A DNA stretch of 64,000 bases from Metellina segmentata (GCA_947359465.1 OX375872.1:81586931-81650930); one strand, 5' to 3'; shown: positions 1 to 11,607, numbered from the stretch's first letter. A program made the numbers and translations. Notes: a model not told the origin generated them from the letters alone.

Positions 1-1036
1 ATTTAGTGCGGTAATGAGTCTCAATTAAAAAAACACAGATTACAGTTGACTGGAGATTTAAGGATGCTGTTGACAAATATCGAACCTAATGGTTGACAAA
101 TTGATAGTAAAATATCTTGCTAATCCTTCAAGTTAGTGATTATTTTAATTTTAACTAAAATTATGCGGCACACAAAAAATATATTAAATTTTTTGCCGAT
201 CTAACCAAAAATTAAGTATAATTTTGCTTGATTTACAGACATATTATTAATTACCTTTTTTTTTTTGCTCCCCCAAAATGACATTTAAAAAACTTTTTTT
301 GAATCAATTTATATATGATACTTTGTAATAAACAATAACTCTCAAAACTATTTATATGGGTATTACTTGAAATTATTTTTGAATACGCGCTTGTCAAAAG
401 TTCAAAATTAAACCTATGAATTGAAATAAATATTACACAAGTTAAGCAAGACACATCAGTACCATTATACAGTTACACCGATTGAAAATCGCTATAGTAC
501 TCATAAATCTTGGCTTTGACACACTTTAAATTTCCGGGGAATTGAGTTTCCATTATCATTGCGGCCAGCACACAGTTCAACAAATCATTTTTCCCTTGTG
601 TTTGGTCATAAATCATTGTAATGATAAAAATGTCAATATTGATTGAATTATTGTTAGCATTAAAGATCAATTCCATAAGGGCAAGTGTAAAAAGCCCAGA
701 ACTCACAAATAAAGACAACTATGATGTGTAAAACAATGATGAATAGATAATAATAAAAATATATGCGAACTCACTCGTGAAATTAAAAGCTTTTTGTTTT
801 TAAGCCTTGACACTAAAACTCCGAACAGGTCTGTAGAATATTAAGTGAAACAGTAGAATATTACAACTCAACTTCACTTAATATTCTTGACTGGATGAAT
901 TTGAGTCCTAATCGAATGGAAATGTTGCTGTAATAGTTTTTCCCTCTCTTTCCATCTCTACTTCTTTGTTTGAGAAACATTCTAGGAAGTTAAAATCAAT
1001 TAAGAATAATTTTCAATCGATTAGGGACAAGTACGA
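1..1036. other. AT-rich stretch without a recognisable gene
   Basis: No open frame here resembles a known protein. The minus-strand reading of about 250-430 resembles plus-strand sequence near 34.38-34.47 kb (peptide words RFNFELLTS and RFNVEHLTS), which suggests an old dispersed repeat rather than a gene. Confidence 0.5.
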
Positions 1037-1069
1037 TTATCCTAACACTAGGTAACATCCATTGATTAT

Positions 1070-1215
1070 AAAATCATTAAGACGTTTCTGTCTGTCTACC
1101 ACGATAATTGTTCTAGACATAATGTCTGTTATCGCAGAAACGGACCTTATCCTATTTTCCGTAAGAGGCGATTCGAGAAATTTGTTGAAGTTTGTCGCCT
1201 TGTTGCACTTAACGA
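1070..1215 (-). repeat. Dispersed repeat D, copy 1
   Basis: Read on the minus strand this segment runs from a GACAAACTT-like start through GAAAATAGGATA and GTTTCTGCGATAACAG to a GACAGACAG word. The same order of words is found on the plus strand at 34.77-34.90 and 48.29-48.42 kb, so it is a dispersed repeat. All copies are too diverged and too broken for a protein claim. Its class is unknown to me. Confidence 0.5.
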
Positions 1216-1499
1216 CAATTTGGAAATATATCTTATTCGAATTATACTTGTAGAAGAGAAGATTTGCGCTTGCAAACCACCTGTTTTGCATTCACTATAT
1301 GTGAAAAACAAAATCAAATCACGTCCTCCCCTCGAGCCACTCCTATTCACGATGATAGATCCCTGTTTCTATAGTGACCGCCACCACCTACACATAGTAT
1401 CGGCAGCAGTTTTCTTGATTGATAGATAGCAAGTCTGTTGATGTAATCAATGAGAATGCTGATGTGATCAATGAGAATGCTACCTATGTGATACCTATC

Positions 1500-1750
1500 G
1501 ATCATCGTCAATACGTCTTGAATACGCGGCTGTGCAACTTCATGGGGTGGTGCAATTGACGGCCGAGCATATCCCAAGCATGCTAAATGGCTAAAGTGTT
1601 TAAACACCACAAACAGTAGGTTGCAAGGATCTACTCGACGTATTGCTGCGCTGTCAAATTACCTTGTACCACTACTAGAGGGAATTGGATGTAGTAAGTG
1701 ATGGCTCCCCACACCATTGCTCTAGGTATTACAGCAGTATGCCATTCGAG
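1500..1750 (-). pseudogene. Tc1-like transposase fragment
   Basis: Minus-strand translation begins with a MVWGAI motif followed by PLVVVQGNLTAQQYV, as in the catalytic domain of Tc1-like DDE transposases. A few dozen codons later, in another frame, comes HAWDMLGR, which matches the family's usual HVWD-LGR segment after the third acidic residue. Stops and frame changes show it is dead. No terminal inverted repeats were found around it. Confidence 0.6.
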
Positions 1751-1759
1751 GGAAAATTT

Positions 1760-3555
1760 GAGAAGCAAACAATTATCCCTTTGACCACATTGACACACCC
1801 ACTACAGTGATCCATTGTAAGAACTGCAAAATGCAAGTTACAACTGATCCGTCTAAAACCATCAGCGTTTTTAAGTTTTAACGCGCGCTCTTCTGACTTA
1901 AAATTTGCTATTGCATTTTCATAATCCTGTTTTGGTGACTTGGATTTGTGAGTTAATCAATCTTAACTAAAAAATTATATTTTTAACTACAAAATGTGAA
2001 ATTCTAATTTTGGTGAAATACAAATTTATAAACACAACTACCTAATTTGTTGTTAGCTGAGATAGATTTAAGCGCCGAAGAAAGTTCTCTGAAAAGAGAC
2101 GTTAAGCCAAAAAAGTTTGGAAAACTGGATTAAACGATCATGAGTTTTCCAGGAACCAGGTTTTTATTATTATTTTAAATACCTAATTGAACACAATGTA
2201 TGGAAAAATTTCCAATGAAATCAGGTTGTATGATGAAAATACTGATTATACATCGATATCCGCGATATAATACATATTTTGCATACCCTACCTTTTATAA
2301 TACCTAATTGCATTATAATCGCAACACATATGCAAAAAGGTAATATCATCGATAAATTAGATTAATTTTTAAACCCCTGTGATGTTTATAACAAAATTAC
2401 CAGTAAAAACTAGGAATTACGAGTAAGCCTGGTTCGTTCTTAACTTTTGTCGGTAACTGGTACATCTGCCGTGGGGGACCGACCGAAATCTGTAAACCGA
2501 ATGAAGTAACCTACCTAGATATTTTGTAAAAATGTTCGTACAAACATGAACACTCTTGAAAAACGTTTCATACTTATTTCCCAAATTTCAAGTGAAAATC
2601 ATGCTACGAAAATTCAAAAGTTAACTATGTGATGCTCAATCATTAGCTCGTATTAGAGACATTTTCTGTCCAACTAAATGATGTCGGTGCTGGTGGTGTT
2701 TATGAAGTGATAAGTATTTTCCTGAACGTATTTTGAACTTGGCGTCACTTGGCTTGTTTTTCGATAACGATTTCAGTACCTTGCCAATGAAAATTCTAAA
2801 GAATAGATTCTGAAAGATGTATGATATTTGATTGGTCAAAACAATCAGATTAAACGCCAAACGGCGTTAAATTACATTTTTGGGTCGCCTCGATATGTAT
2901 CATGGGAAAGCATTTGTACAACAGAATTAAAATATTTATTGACCGTCTGTTTTGTTTGTTTTACTCTGAAATTCCCTCTCATTATAGGAGGGTTTTCCCA
3001 AAAGATTTTTGTTTGGAGCGTTTTTTAAATTACATTCAATAAACAAGCGCAATAAACTGCGTGACACACAAAGTTATATTATGATAACAATCTCAAGCTT
3101 CTGTTTTCACGAGCTGTCTACATAAAAATATTATTTCCTCCTCAACAGATGTTCAAAATCATTTTGATAGGTCGTTTTTATCACGTGTCCACATCCTAGA
3201 GACAAGCAGTCTGGTAAGTTGGAATTTCAGAGCGATAATTTACATTCGATTAAGAATGTAATCACGACAGCCTGATATCTAAAGGTCAAAACAGTACCAT
3301 TCATCAAGCGATGTCAGTCATGGCCGATCCTTACGTATATTAATTATGCAGATGTAATTTAGTAAACCTGTTTCTAGATGTAAATACAGGCTTGGCTTGC
3401 TAAGTGAATAAGTATCAATATGAAGAATGCAAACTGAAATACAAGGAAATTTTGCAAGAGTGAGGAATGCTTACTTACGAAAATTAATTAGAGTAGTTGC
3501 GTAATACAAGATCCTGAGCTGGTTTAAAGTCCTCACCATTTTCAATCCTTCCCGT
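1760..3555. other. No gene recognised; contains one dispersed-repeat segment
   Basis: The stretch is AT-rich with only short open frames. The part from about 2820 to 3000 resembles 33.26-33.43 kb in the same orientation (shared words ATTGGTCAA, ACCGTCTG, TTTGTTTGTTT and ATCCCTCTC-like), so it is probably an old repeat. I see no exon, RNA gene or element end in the remainder. Confidence 0.5.
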
Positions 3556-3559
3556 TTAG

Positions 3560-5340
3560 AAATATTCCTTTTTCGTTTTTATTGGGTTTTGCTGCAAAAG
3601 TTCTTGCCGTTTATTGGCACTAGAAGACTTTGCATCGCAAGGTCGAAGCGTTATATACTTATACTTTATACGAGTAAGATTTTGATGTTGTTTGAAAGTG
3701 ACACAAGGAATTTCATCGAGTACTTTCTAAAAAATTGCGTTATTTGGTTCAATGTTGAGATCTTTGTGTATAACTTCACGTCGTACATAGTAAGGTGCAT
3801 TTACCATATGGAGGAGGGTTGTATTTTGGAGAGATTGGAGGTACTTGATATTGGTTTTGCAGGTGGAGCCCCAAACAGGAGAGGCATAAAGAATGGTGGG
3901 TTTAATAATGGTTTTATAGATGAGTATTTTATTTTTAAGAGAAAGATGACTGTGGCGTCCAATAAGTGAATAAAGGTTGTATTTAAGTACGAGTGCCTTT
4001 TTTCTAATGGTTTTAATATGTGGGGTGAAAGTAAGCTTAGGATCAAGGGTAAGGCCGATATGTTTATAGTTTTTAACAAAAGGGATAGGTTCATTGAAAA
4101 ATTTAATATTTTGTAATTGGGAAGGACGTTTATTAGAAAACATTAGCAGAGCGCATTTAGAGGCGTTAATTTTGATTTTCCAGTTGGTAAGCCACAGCTG
4201 GAGTTTATCGACATAATTTTGAATTTGTTTAATGAGAAACCTCCTGTTTTGGTTTTGGTACATGATAGCTGTATCATCAGCATATATGGCGAGGGAATTT
4301 CTAGGACCAGGAGGAATGTTATTGATGTATATGTTAAAGAGAAGGGGAGAGAGCCCTGGGGAACACCGGCTTGTATAAAGCGTTGTTGTGATAAGGTGAT
4401 AATAATTTTAACTTGGTAAGTGCGGTTGGAAAGAAAATTTTGAATAATTTTGATAAGTTGAGGGAGGACTTAAAGATGGATGAGTTTATCAATGAGGCCG
4501 TCATGCCAGACACGATCAAATGCTTTGGCAATGTCAAGAAAAAGGGATGCCTGTGTGATCAGAGTTACTCAGACCATGATGAATGAACTCAGTAACTCTG
4601 AGGAGTTGGTGAACAGTGCTATGTTTGTGCCTGAATACAAATTGTTCAGGAATGATAATGTTATCAGAATTGATATAGTGATTAAGTCTTTTTAAAATAA
4701 TGAATTCATAAATCTTGCTAAGGGCACTAAGAAGACAGATGGGACGGTAATTTTGAGGTTCAGAGGGGGAAGAATTTGGTTTGTGAATGGGAACAACAAT
4801 GACATTTTTCCAAAAAGTGGGGAAGTGTTTTTGTTTAAGAATAGAGTTAATAACAAGAGTATTGAAGAAGAGCATTTTGATAGGGATATTTTTTAACATT
4901 TTGTTAGAAATTTGGTCTTTGCCAAGGGCTTTTTTGGATTTGAGATTTTTAATGAAGTCTGCAATTTTAAAAGCTTTTACAGGGTCAATAGAATTTTGAA
5001 TATGGGTGGAATTGAAGAGTTGGATATCAGTGTTGACTTGTTGAGTAATATTGGGATTGTCAATAATAGAATTGAGTTTGAATTGCTCCTCAAGGCTGTC
5101 AGCGATTGCTTCGGCCTTTTTAGTTTTAGAAGAAGCAGGACCGTTGTTAGTGTTAAGAGGAGGGAGGTTGTAATTGTTGTTTTTAAGTGATTTGGTTTTT
5201 TCCCCCGATAGATCAGTCTTCAGAAGAGAGGGATTCAATATGTTGTTGGAATTTTTCATTTGAGTGAGTGTGAATAAGGATTTTAATGGATTTGCAGAGT
5301 GAGTATCATTGCAACCACATTTGCAAAGTTGCATCAAGAT
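3560..5340 (-). mobile_element. Jockey-type non-LTR retrotransposon, 5'-truncated and broken
   Basis: The minus strand codes for the reverse transcriptase of a jockey-like LINE, which would copy element RNA at a nicked chromosomal target. From 5337 down, one frame carries KKALGKDQISNKML and NYRPICLLSALSKIYE, the usual fingers and palm blocks. The reading continues in another frame at about 4537-4334 (PVFPRALSPSLF), and then shows the catalytic YADDTAIM at about 4300-4260. The thumb and C-terminal part follow to about 3560 (WLTNWKIKINASKC, ASPVWGS). At least two frame changes are needed to read through. No endonuclease domain precedes it, so the copy is 5'-truncated. It abuts the hAT pseudogene at 5.45-6.87 kb. 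It could belong to another jockey-superfamily clade, and no poly(A) tail or target duplication was seen. Confidence 0.8.
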
Positions 5341-5374
5341 CCTAAAAACGCTGTTATAACAGTAGATTAAGTTC

Positions 5375-5440
5375 AGAAAATATATCCTCCAGAAAATAAG
5401 AAAATATATCCTCCAGAAAATAAGAAAATATATTCGGGAA
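5375..5440. repeat. Short tandem duplication (about 24-bp unit)
   Basis: The word GAAAATATATCCTCCAGAAA with a short AATAA linker is repeated, with a third partial unit ending in TATTCGGG. On the minus strand it encodes a repeated FLFSGGYI at the C-terminal edge of the hAT pseudogene. Confidence 0.7.
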
Positions 5441-5449
5441 TGAGGATTT

Positions 5450-6870
5450 CGTTAATATTTGAAATTCTTCAGCATGGAAAATGGCCAAACTTGTTTAATG
5501 TGACTTGTGTTTCAAACAATGCAGTTTTTGGGCGATATGACTTTACGATAGAAAATGTTTCAAAAACGAGCACTGTTTTTCCCTGTAATTAAAAAAAAAT
5601 TTCTTTATGATATCCCACGATGTCTGTAGCAAATACTAATTTCCATAGCCATTCATTGTTCGATAATAGTGGTTATGAGCAGTTTTCCTCATTTAGACAA
5701 ATTTCTATTACTTCTCTGAGTTCAAAAAAATCTGAATAAAACTTTTCCATTGCTGAGCCATCGAACGTAGGAACGGATGATCGAATGGTAGGACAAGTCA
5801 GGATATTTGGCTTCGATCTCTAATAAAAAAAATCAAGAAACTGACGATGGTTAATTCCACGAGAGCGAGAAAAGTTAACCGCTGACAGAACTGATCCAGT
5901 GACAGATTGAGGTGTTTCCCACAAAGAGCCTCCTGGTGAATAACAATGAATTACTAGAGGTTTTAAACATTTAGCTTCTTCACAAGCCTTAAAAATTTGT
6001 CCAACTAATCCTTTCCCTGTTCCACACATATTTTTACCACCATCAGTTGTGACACATTTTAACTGATTCTATTTCAATTGTACTGTGTTAGCTTTTTCTC
6101 GACTTCCTTGAAGATAACTTTGCCTGCAGGTGTTCCCTGCAGACTATTCATAGAAGCTAATTCTTCGGTCACCTCAAACTCAGTAATAAACAGCAGCAAT
6201 TGGGCAGTATCAGTAATGTCTGTCGACTCATCAAGAGCCAACGAAAACCACTTGAAATTTTTTGCCTTGTCTTTTAATGGTCTGGATGTGGCTCCCGATG
6301 TCCTAAACTCTTCTAACAGTTGTTCTCGCCGAATGACTGACACATCGAAACAAATCCATTTTCTATGGGCTCATTTCTTCGGCTGCCACAAGAGCGAACA
6401 TGGTTTAATTAATTCACAATCGGTAAATGGTTTCCCTTTCGTGGCTAATAAATGAGCTATTCGTAAGCTGACACATTTTTGCTACTGCTTCATTATCAGT
6501 TTTTATTTTTACGAATAAATTGCGTTGTGATGAAGCATTCCGTTTCAAACTTTCCAATTTTAGCGATCGTTGATATTTTGTGAGTTTTGAATATTGTGTC
6601 GCCTGCTTAGTTTCGTTCTAACAACGAATATTAAACTCTTTTCACACCTATTATGTCATTACATAATAAACATAATACTTTGTTATTTAATTCTGTGACA
6701 AAATAATTCATAGTCCTTTCTGCTTTAAAAGCACAAAATCCTAAGTCCACTTTTCTCTTCTTATCTGTTCTTGAGAGTGACATGGCAACGGCGGGTAATA
6801 AATAAAATGAAATATAATGAAAAAACAAAATATCACAGAGCTTCGTGACAGACAATACCATGTGCGCCGC
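5450..6870 (-). pseudogene. hAT-type transposase pseudogene of the GTF2IRD2-like group
   Basis: Reading down the minus strand, the N-terminal part includes KKRKVD and a zinc-finger-like LCLLCNDI (about 6780-6650). The RNase H-like core follows with LALDESTDITDTAQLLLF (about 6260-6190). Next are KCVTTDGGKNMCGTGKGLVG (about 6060-5990), PLVIHCYSPGGSLW and a run of SRSRGINHRQF. The C-terminal part holds NNEWLWKLVFATD and ALFETQ. This order is typical of the hAT transposases from which vertebrate GTF2IRD2 was domesticated. Several stops and frameshifts make this a dead transposon gene, not a host gene. A hAT-like terminal repeat lies upstream at about 7098. The far end is lost next to the jockey fragment. 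Confidence 0.8.
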
Positions 6871-7053
6871 TAAATCAAAATTGAGCGAACTGGCAACTCT
6901 TGTTCTACAGCAACGATAGAATGCGAATGTGTGACACCAGTAGTGCCATGTGCGGTCATTATTCACAACTTACCAACTCGACTATCGGCCGATGCGTTAC
7001 AGCGTGTGATTTGATTTATTTTTCAATTTTGCATATAAAATACAATATTAACA

Positions 7054-7098
7054 CACGGGCCGGATTTGGGCCGTGGGCCGTAATTTGCCGACTCCTTA
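7054..7098 (-). repeat. hAT terminal inverted repeat remnant (5' end of the 5.45-6.87 kb element)
   Basis: On the minus strand the sequence reads GTCGGCAAATTACGGCCCAC and continues with GGCCCAAATCCGGCCCG. This is the well-known GTCGGCAAACTACGGCCCGCGG type of hAT end. It lies in the right place and orientation to be the 5' end of the minus-strand transposase pseudogene. Confidence 0.65.
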
Positions 7099-7229
7099 TT
7101 TAGATCAATGGCATTTGAGGCGACATTGAATGGGAGGGTTGATGTTTTTTATGTACCAATAATCCAAGGGTAGAATGTGTCTACGGTTGTTGAGGCGTTG
7201 TGTTTATACTCCTAGAGCAGGGATGCATA

Positions 7230-7885
7230 TGTTACCGCTAAAGTGCAGTAATTAGTTATTCTACATATTATCTAGGTAATGTGATGATTAACTAGGGTGA
7301 TCCGTTGAAGTGCCGAAAATTGTTTCATTTCTCAAATTGCCTAGTTAATCTGCAAATTACCTAGATAATCTGTACATTACCTATTAGGCACTTGTTAAAG
7401 TGAAAATAAGATCTTTGCTGGAAAACAAATCTGCAAAATACCTAGATAATCTGCACATTACCTATTAGGCACTCGTTAAAGTGAAAAAAAAGATCTTTGC
7501 TAGAACAACAGCAGCTTTTCTGTACACTTATATAAACTTAATGGTATTTATTTATTTTTCGATACCTAAAGAATCAAGTTAATACAATCAACAAATTAAT
7601 TGATAGAATCAATCATCAATCAATTAAAAAGTATAATAGTAGAAAGAATCAAAACTATAAAAGAAACAACCAAACTCAAAGTGGAGGGAGAGAGGGAAGA
7701 TGTAGGGAAAGGAAATGAAAGAACAAACTTTTGAACTTTAACGATACGGAAGCCGTCAATATGCACATTACCTAGGTTAAATTCTGAAAACTCTCGATTC
7801 CGCACGTTAAACGGAGCAAATCAGTTAATCTGTAGATTAGCTATATAATGTGCACATTAACGGTTTTCTGGCTTTAGCGGTAACA
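7230..7885 (+). mobile_element. Non-autonomous element with TGTTACCGCTAAAG ends, copy 1
   Basis: The left end reads TGTTACCGCTAAAGTGCAGT and the right end reads CTTTAGCGGTAACA, giving an inverted end of about 14 bp. The inside is built of short palindrome-like words such as AATGTGCACATTA and CTAGATAATCTG. A second copy lies reversed at 36,962-37,722 and matches in its outer parts and in a middle piece. The flanks CATA and CATA could be a 4-bp target duplication, but this is not confirmed by the second copy. No transposase is visible, so the superfamily is open. Confidence 0.65.
7349..7508 (+). repeat. Direct tandem duplication of about 80 bp inside the 7.23 kb element
   Basis: Two units, each from ATCTGCAAA through CCTAGATAATCTG, CATTACCTATTAGGCACT and GTTAAAGTGAAAA to AAGATCTTTGCT, lie head to tail with few differences. 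Confidence 0.75.
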
Positions 7886-8039
7886 CATAGACCGCAAGCA
7901 TCCGTTGATTTACTGGCGGCCCGCCTCACCAGGCTTTTTTTTTTTTTAATATTTTTAAGTTGAATGCAATTTTCAAGACTATATGTTGAAAAGATTGATA
8001 AGTTGATTATCAGCTTTTAAGGATCGATAGATTTATTTA

Positions 8040-8336
8040 GCAACCATTTTATTTGAAAATGCACCCGAATCAGTACAGCTTGAACTCGTCAACATGCAAA
8101 ACGATGAGAACCTGCAAAATAAATGTAATAAAGACAGTTTATTTAACTTCGATTATTGTAACATTTTGATAAAAACTCTTTGCCTCTTTGAGTCAAGATA
8201 TATCTGTGAACAAACCTTTTCAGCCATGAATATTAACAAATCTAAAGTAAGGAAATGCTTGACTTATGAAAATTTGGAATCAGTTTTTCTCTTAGATAAT
8301 ACAAAAATCAAACCAAATATTAAACAATTGTAAATC
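8040..8336 (+). pseudogene. C-terminal (dimerisation) fragment of a GTF2IRD2-like hAT transposase
   Basis: The plus strand reads ENAPESVQLELVNMQND, then LCLFESRYICEQTFSAMNIN, then KSKVRKCLTYENLESVFLLD and a stop at about 8331. This is the hAT C-terminal dimerisation region, with the ESRYICEQTFSAMN block as its hallmark. It is opposite in strand to the 5.45-6.87 kb pseudogene, so it comes from another copy or from an inversion. The C-terminal frame is open from about 8050, but there is no upstream catalytic domain. Confidence 0.75.
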
Positions 8337-8564
8337 GGTGTATAATGTCACACATCAAATAAAATTATTTATTTACTTTTTATTATTCTTTATGGCAATA
8401 TATGATAAATATAAATAAAATAAAATAATTTCAGAGAGATAACTTCGATGTTTTTTTTCTGACGGCACTCCCGTAAGTCAACGTGAATGTATGAGGTACT
8501 TGATCTTAACAAGTCTGTGTATCCTTGTCTTAGAAGATGCCTATTCATATAAAAATCTCTCGTT

Positions 8565-9305
8565 TTTTTTAAGTCGCCGCTGCCAACGCAGGATTGAAAA
8601 CACGCTTTTCTCTCTCGATTGTTTGACGGTTTCCCGAGAAAGTACGGATTAGAAAATTACGAAATTGACATGCTTTGTTCAAAATCGTACGGGAACAAGA
8701 CGGATAAAATTTTTTCCGATGCGGTTAAAAGTGTCAAAGTCGAAAAAAGACAAATTTCTAACGCGAGGGAGCAAAACGTGCAAATTTTCAGTCTTCAGCC
8801 GTGAGTTTTTTTTAGAGTACCTTTAAACGTGAATTTTTGTACCTCGCCCAGTTCTTTTGGAAATTTCAATTTGGTTCCCGGTAATATTTTTATGAAATTA
8901 GGAAAAAATCGGGATATTTTCGTGACGTTTTAGTTAAAACTGTCATATCTATAGCTTAATACTATTAGTTTTGAAATTTGAAAATATAACGCGAAAGCTC
9001 AGTATGCATTTGTTCTTATGGTATAATTATTTTTAAAAATAAAATAAATAAATAAATTCATAAATAAATTTGATGCGATGAAAAGTTTAATTTCACGATA
9101 GGGGTACAAATTTTTTATCGCGGAGAGGAAACGTTACATCCTTCTAACTGGCCTTGGGGTGAAACGTCACTCGCTGTGACGTCATGGAAAAGGAAGACGA
9201 TTGTGAAAGGAGTGATGGTTTTCGAAGCAACCACATGAGATTGCGTAGCAATCACCAGGGTTTGGCGAACGCAGGCGAGCAGGACGCGGAGCCCCCTAGT
9301 TATTT
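8565..9305 (+). repeat. Dispersed repeat H, copy 1 (possible Helitron-like element)
   Basis: The block starting GCAGGATTGAAAAC and running through GGTTTCCCGAGAA, TTTGTTCAAAAT and CAAATTTTCAGTCTTCAGCC matches 35.83-36.48 kb in the same orientation. It contains a TGACGTCATGGA word. It ends with GATTGCGTAGCAATC, a GGCGAACGCAGGCGAGCAGG run and GGAGCCCCCTAGTT. The terminal CTAGT after a GC-rich hairpin-prone run is what Helitron 3' ends look like. No Rep/helicase protein is present, so the class is inference. Confidence 0.5.
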
Positions 9306-9309
9306 AAAA

Positions 9310-9712
9310 AAAATTTAAGTAAAGAGTATTACTATTGCTCTTCGCAATTAGGTACTTTGAAATTTCTTAAAGCGGATTTCATTTCGAATCGAAAGGGATT
9401 TATTGCTTTCTGATATTCAGCTTTTGGAGTTAAAATTTTTTCTAGCTGTAATTTTATAAGCATGTACTAGCTTACTGCTTCACCGTAAATTATAGTAACA
9501 AACATTAATTTTAGACAGTTGAACAAGACAACAGTGCGCATTAATTTTAGACAAAACATATTAATTTAGATTACACATTAGTTTTAGACGGTTGAACAAG
9601 GTGAACAAAATAGCTGTGCGCATATTTTAAAGTTTTGTCTTAGAAGTTTTGTTGAATTGACTATAACCGTTTGAGATTGTAGGGCGCAAGCTAACCATGG
9701 GGCCATCGTCTA
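9310..9712. other. No gene recognised
   Basis: AT-rich sequence with repeated words such as TTAATTTTAGAC (9.51-9.59 kb, several times), probably a degraded repeat. I see no coding potential. Confidence 0.5.
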
Positions 9713-9715
9713 AGG

Positions 9716-9782
9716 CAGTGGTGTGCAAACCGTAAGTCGCGACCTCTTTGGGAGTCGCGTAAAAATTTTTTGGGTCGCCAAA
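9716..9782 (+). repeat. hAT terminal inverted repeat, 5' end of the ZBED5-like element
   Basis: The sequence CAGTGGTGTGCAAACCGTAA is followed by GTCGCGACCTCTTTGGGAGT. It is a close match to the CAGTGGTTCTCAAAC plus GTCGCGACC ends of Charlie-type hAT elements. It points toward the ZBED5-like pseudogene that starts about 430 bp downstream. No matching 3' end was found. Confidence 0.65.
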
Positions 9783-10149
9783 TTCAAAGAAAATTATTTG
9801 TCAATAAAAAATATAAGACTTTTCTTCAACAAGTATCAGGTTCCAGTAGAATAGTGAAATGAGATAACATTATTTATGAAAAAAGAACTATAGTTTTTTA
9901 CGAAAATAATCGTCTGTATTAGTATATAATACCTATACTTCGGCAACCGGCAGGCTAACAGACATAGTGATAAAAGATAATTGTCAATTTGAGATCCCTT
10001 TTACCTGCTTTCTGGTGGGATACGTATGCAACTTGGGTTGGTCTAACGTTTAGCAGTGGCCATCCTTCACTACAGCTTTTTTAAACTAGGTGTGCCCCCT
10101 GCTATTTAGTCTTCATATTGTGATCACAACGAGGACCATACAGTTCTTT

Positions 10150-11060
10150 CCGTCTGTGCCTCAGTAGTTCGGTTTTGCTGCTTCTTACGTTCATTCAAGT
10201 GCATTCTGTAATTCTGTATACTACTTTTGTTAATATGGTAACGATTGCATCCATTATCAAGAGATACCGTTTCTCGACGGATTTCCGCCATATCACGTAA
10301 TATAGAATCAGTTCCGTTAAATTGATTACAAAACTCTTCTATATTTGCTCTACAGCTTGACGAAACTATTGACATAACTAAACTGTCTCAATTAATTGTT
10401 TATGTGATTTACGTTTATGAAGAAGACATATCAGAAGATTTTTTATGTTGTGAAAAATTGGAAGGAAAAACAAATGGAGAGAAAATATTTGAAATTATTA
10501 ATAGATATTTTTTTAAACAAATGACCTTACCTGGTCACAATGTGTCACGGTTTCCACTGATGGTGCTGCACCATTAACAGGTAGTAATAAAGGACTAAGA
10601 GGGTTTAGAAAGAGAATGGCTCCCCATACAGTACTCAATCATTGCATGATACATAGACAAGCTCTTGTTGCAAAAGACATAGATGAAAACTTGCACAAGG
10701 TTTAGATATAATAGAATGTTGTTATGTTAATTACATTAAAAGCAACAGCGTCCTAAACAGTCGTCTCTTTTAATACTCTGTAATGAGATTGATTTTTTCT
10801 GTGTATGAGACATCACTACAATACATACTGAAGTCAGATGGCTCTCACGCGGCAAAATGCTGCGATGTATTTTCGACTTGAGAAACGAAGTTTCATTTTT
10901 TTTTTGTTAGAAAAGAAACTTATGTTGGCAAGTTCATTCATTAATGAAGATTATCTGGGAAACCTCGCTTACATGGTTCACATTTTCGAAAACTTAACGT
11001 TTTGAATTTAAGTCTACTGGGAGAGTACGAGCATTTTAAAATCGAGCAGTAAAATGTAAG
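10150..11060 (+). pseudogene. ZBED5-like hAT transposase pseudogene
   Basis: On the plus strand, with stops and frame changes, the order is PLSRDTVSRRISAISRNIES (about 10,250-10,310), SSIFALQLDETIDITKLSQL (about 10,335-10,395), YEEDISEDFLCCEKLEGKTN (about 10,415-10,475), and VTVSTDGAAPLTGSNKGLRG (about 10,545-10,605). Then come NHCMIHRQALVAKDIDENLH (about 10,638-10,697) and EVRWLSRGKMLRCIFDLRNE (about 10,831-10,890). This is the full order of the RNase H-like core of ZBED5/SCAND3-type hAT transposases. These proteins cut and paste the element and have been domesticated in vertebrates. Here the gene is dead. A 5' terminal repeat lies at 9716. The 3' part is interrupted by a SINE at 11,214-11,546. 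An open frame on the opposite strand at 10,124-10,375 is only an antisense shadow of it. Confidence 0.8.
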
Positions 11061-11213
11061 CATTTAAGAATAAGCTGATACTTTGACAAGTACAATTGAA
11101 CAGAACGAATTACACAGACCTGTTCCTGTGCTTTTCAGAATTAACTAAAGAAAATAATAGAGACTTCTTGTTATTTAAAAACATCATTTCCCGTTATATG
11201 ATAAAATTGAGAG

Positions 11214-11546
11214 TAATGGTAATGGTAATTTTAGTTAACGTCGTACTAGAGCAACACAACGGGCTATTGACGACGGTCCGGGATCAGTCCCTTAAGGGAA
11301 AGATCCGAGGACAACACCTCGTAATTTTGAACCACGGTCAGATGACGAAGCAACACCTGAGCTGGCACCCCACTCTCCAAACTTCCACGCCAACCCAACG
11401 TGAGGACTTTCGGCCACGACAGATTTAAGGTGCACCAGCCGCCTCTACACCATACATTTACAAACATCCATGCCCAGACCCGGATTCGAACCAGGAACCT
11501 TCCGATCTAGAGGCTAACACCTTAACCACTATACCGGTTGGTCGGC
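11214..11546 (-). mobile_element. tRNA-derived SINE, family A, full length
   Basis: On the minus strand the SINE starts GCCGACCAACCGGTATAGTG, has a pol III A-box-like TAGTGGTTAAGG and a B box GGTTCGAATCC, and ends in an ATTACC-type tail. It is flanked by ATATGATAAAATTGAGAG (11,196-11,213) and ATATAATAAAATTGAGAG (11,547-11,564), a target duplication with one difference. It is therefore a clean retroposed insertion into the hAT relic. It has no protein of its own and would have needed a LINE for movement. Confidence 0.9.
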
Positions 11547-11607
11547 ATATAATAAAATTGAGAGAAAACTCTTCGAAAATTTTCCAAATAATGAATTAGG
11601 TTGGATA

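Noticed and set aside
3589..3969. 126-codon open frame on the plus strand
   Set aside because: It is antisense to the jockey reverse transcriptase C-terminal region.
6074..6343. Domesticated host gene of the GTF2IRD2 type
   Set aside because: Stops and frameshifts throughout and an adjacent transposon end show that it is a dead element copy rather than an exapted gene.
10124..10375. 83-codon open frame on the minus strand
   Set aside because: It is antisense to the ZBED5-like transposase remnant that reads clearly on the plus strand.
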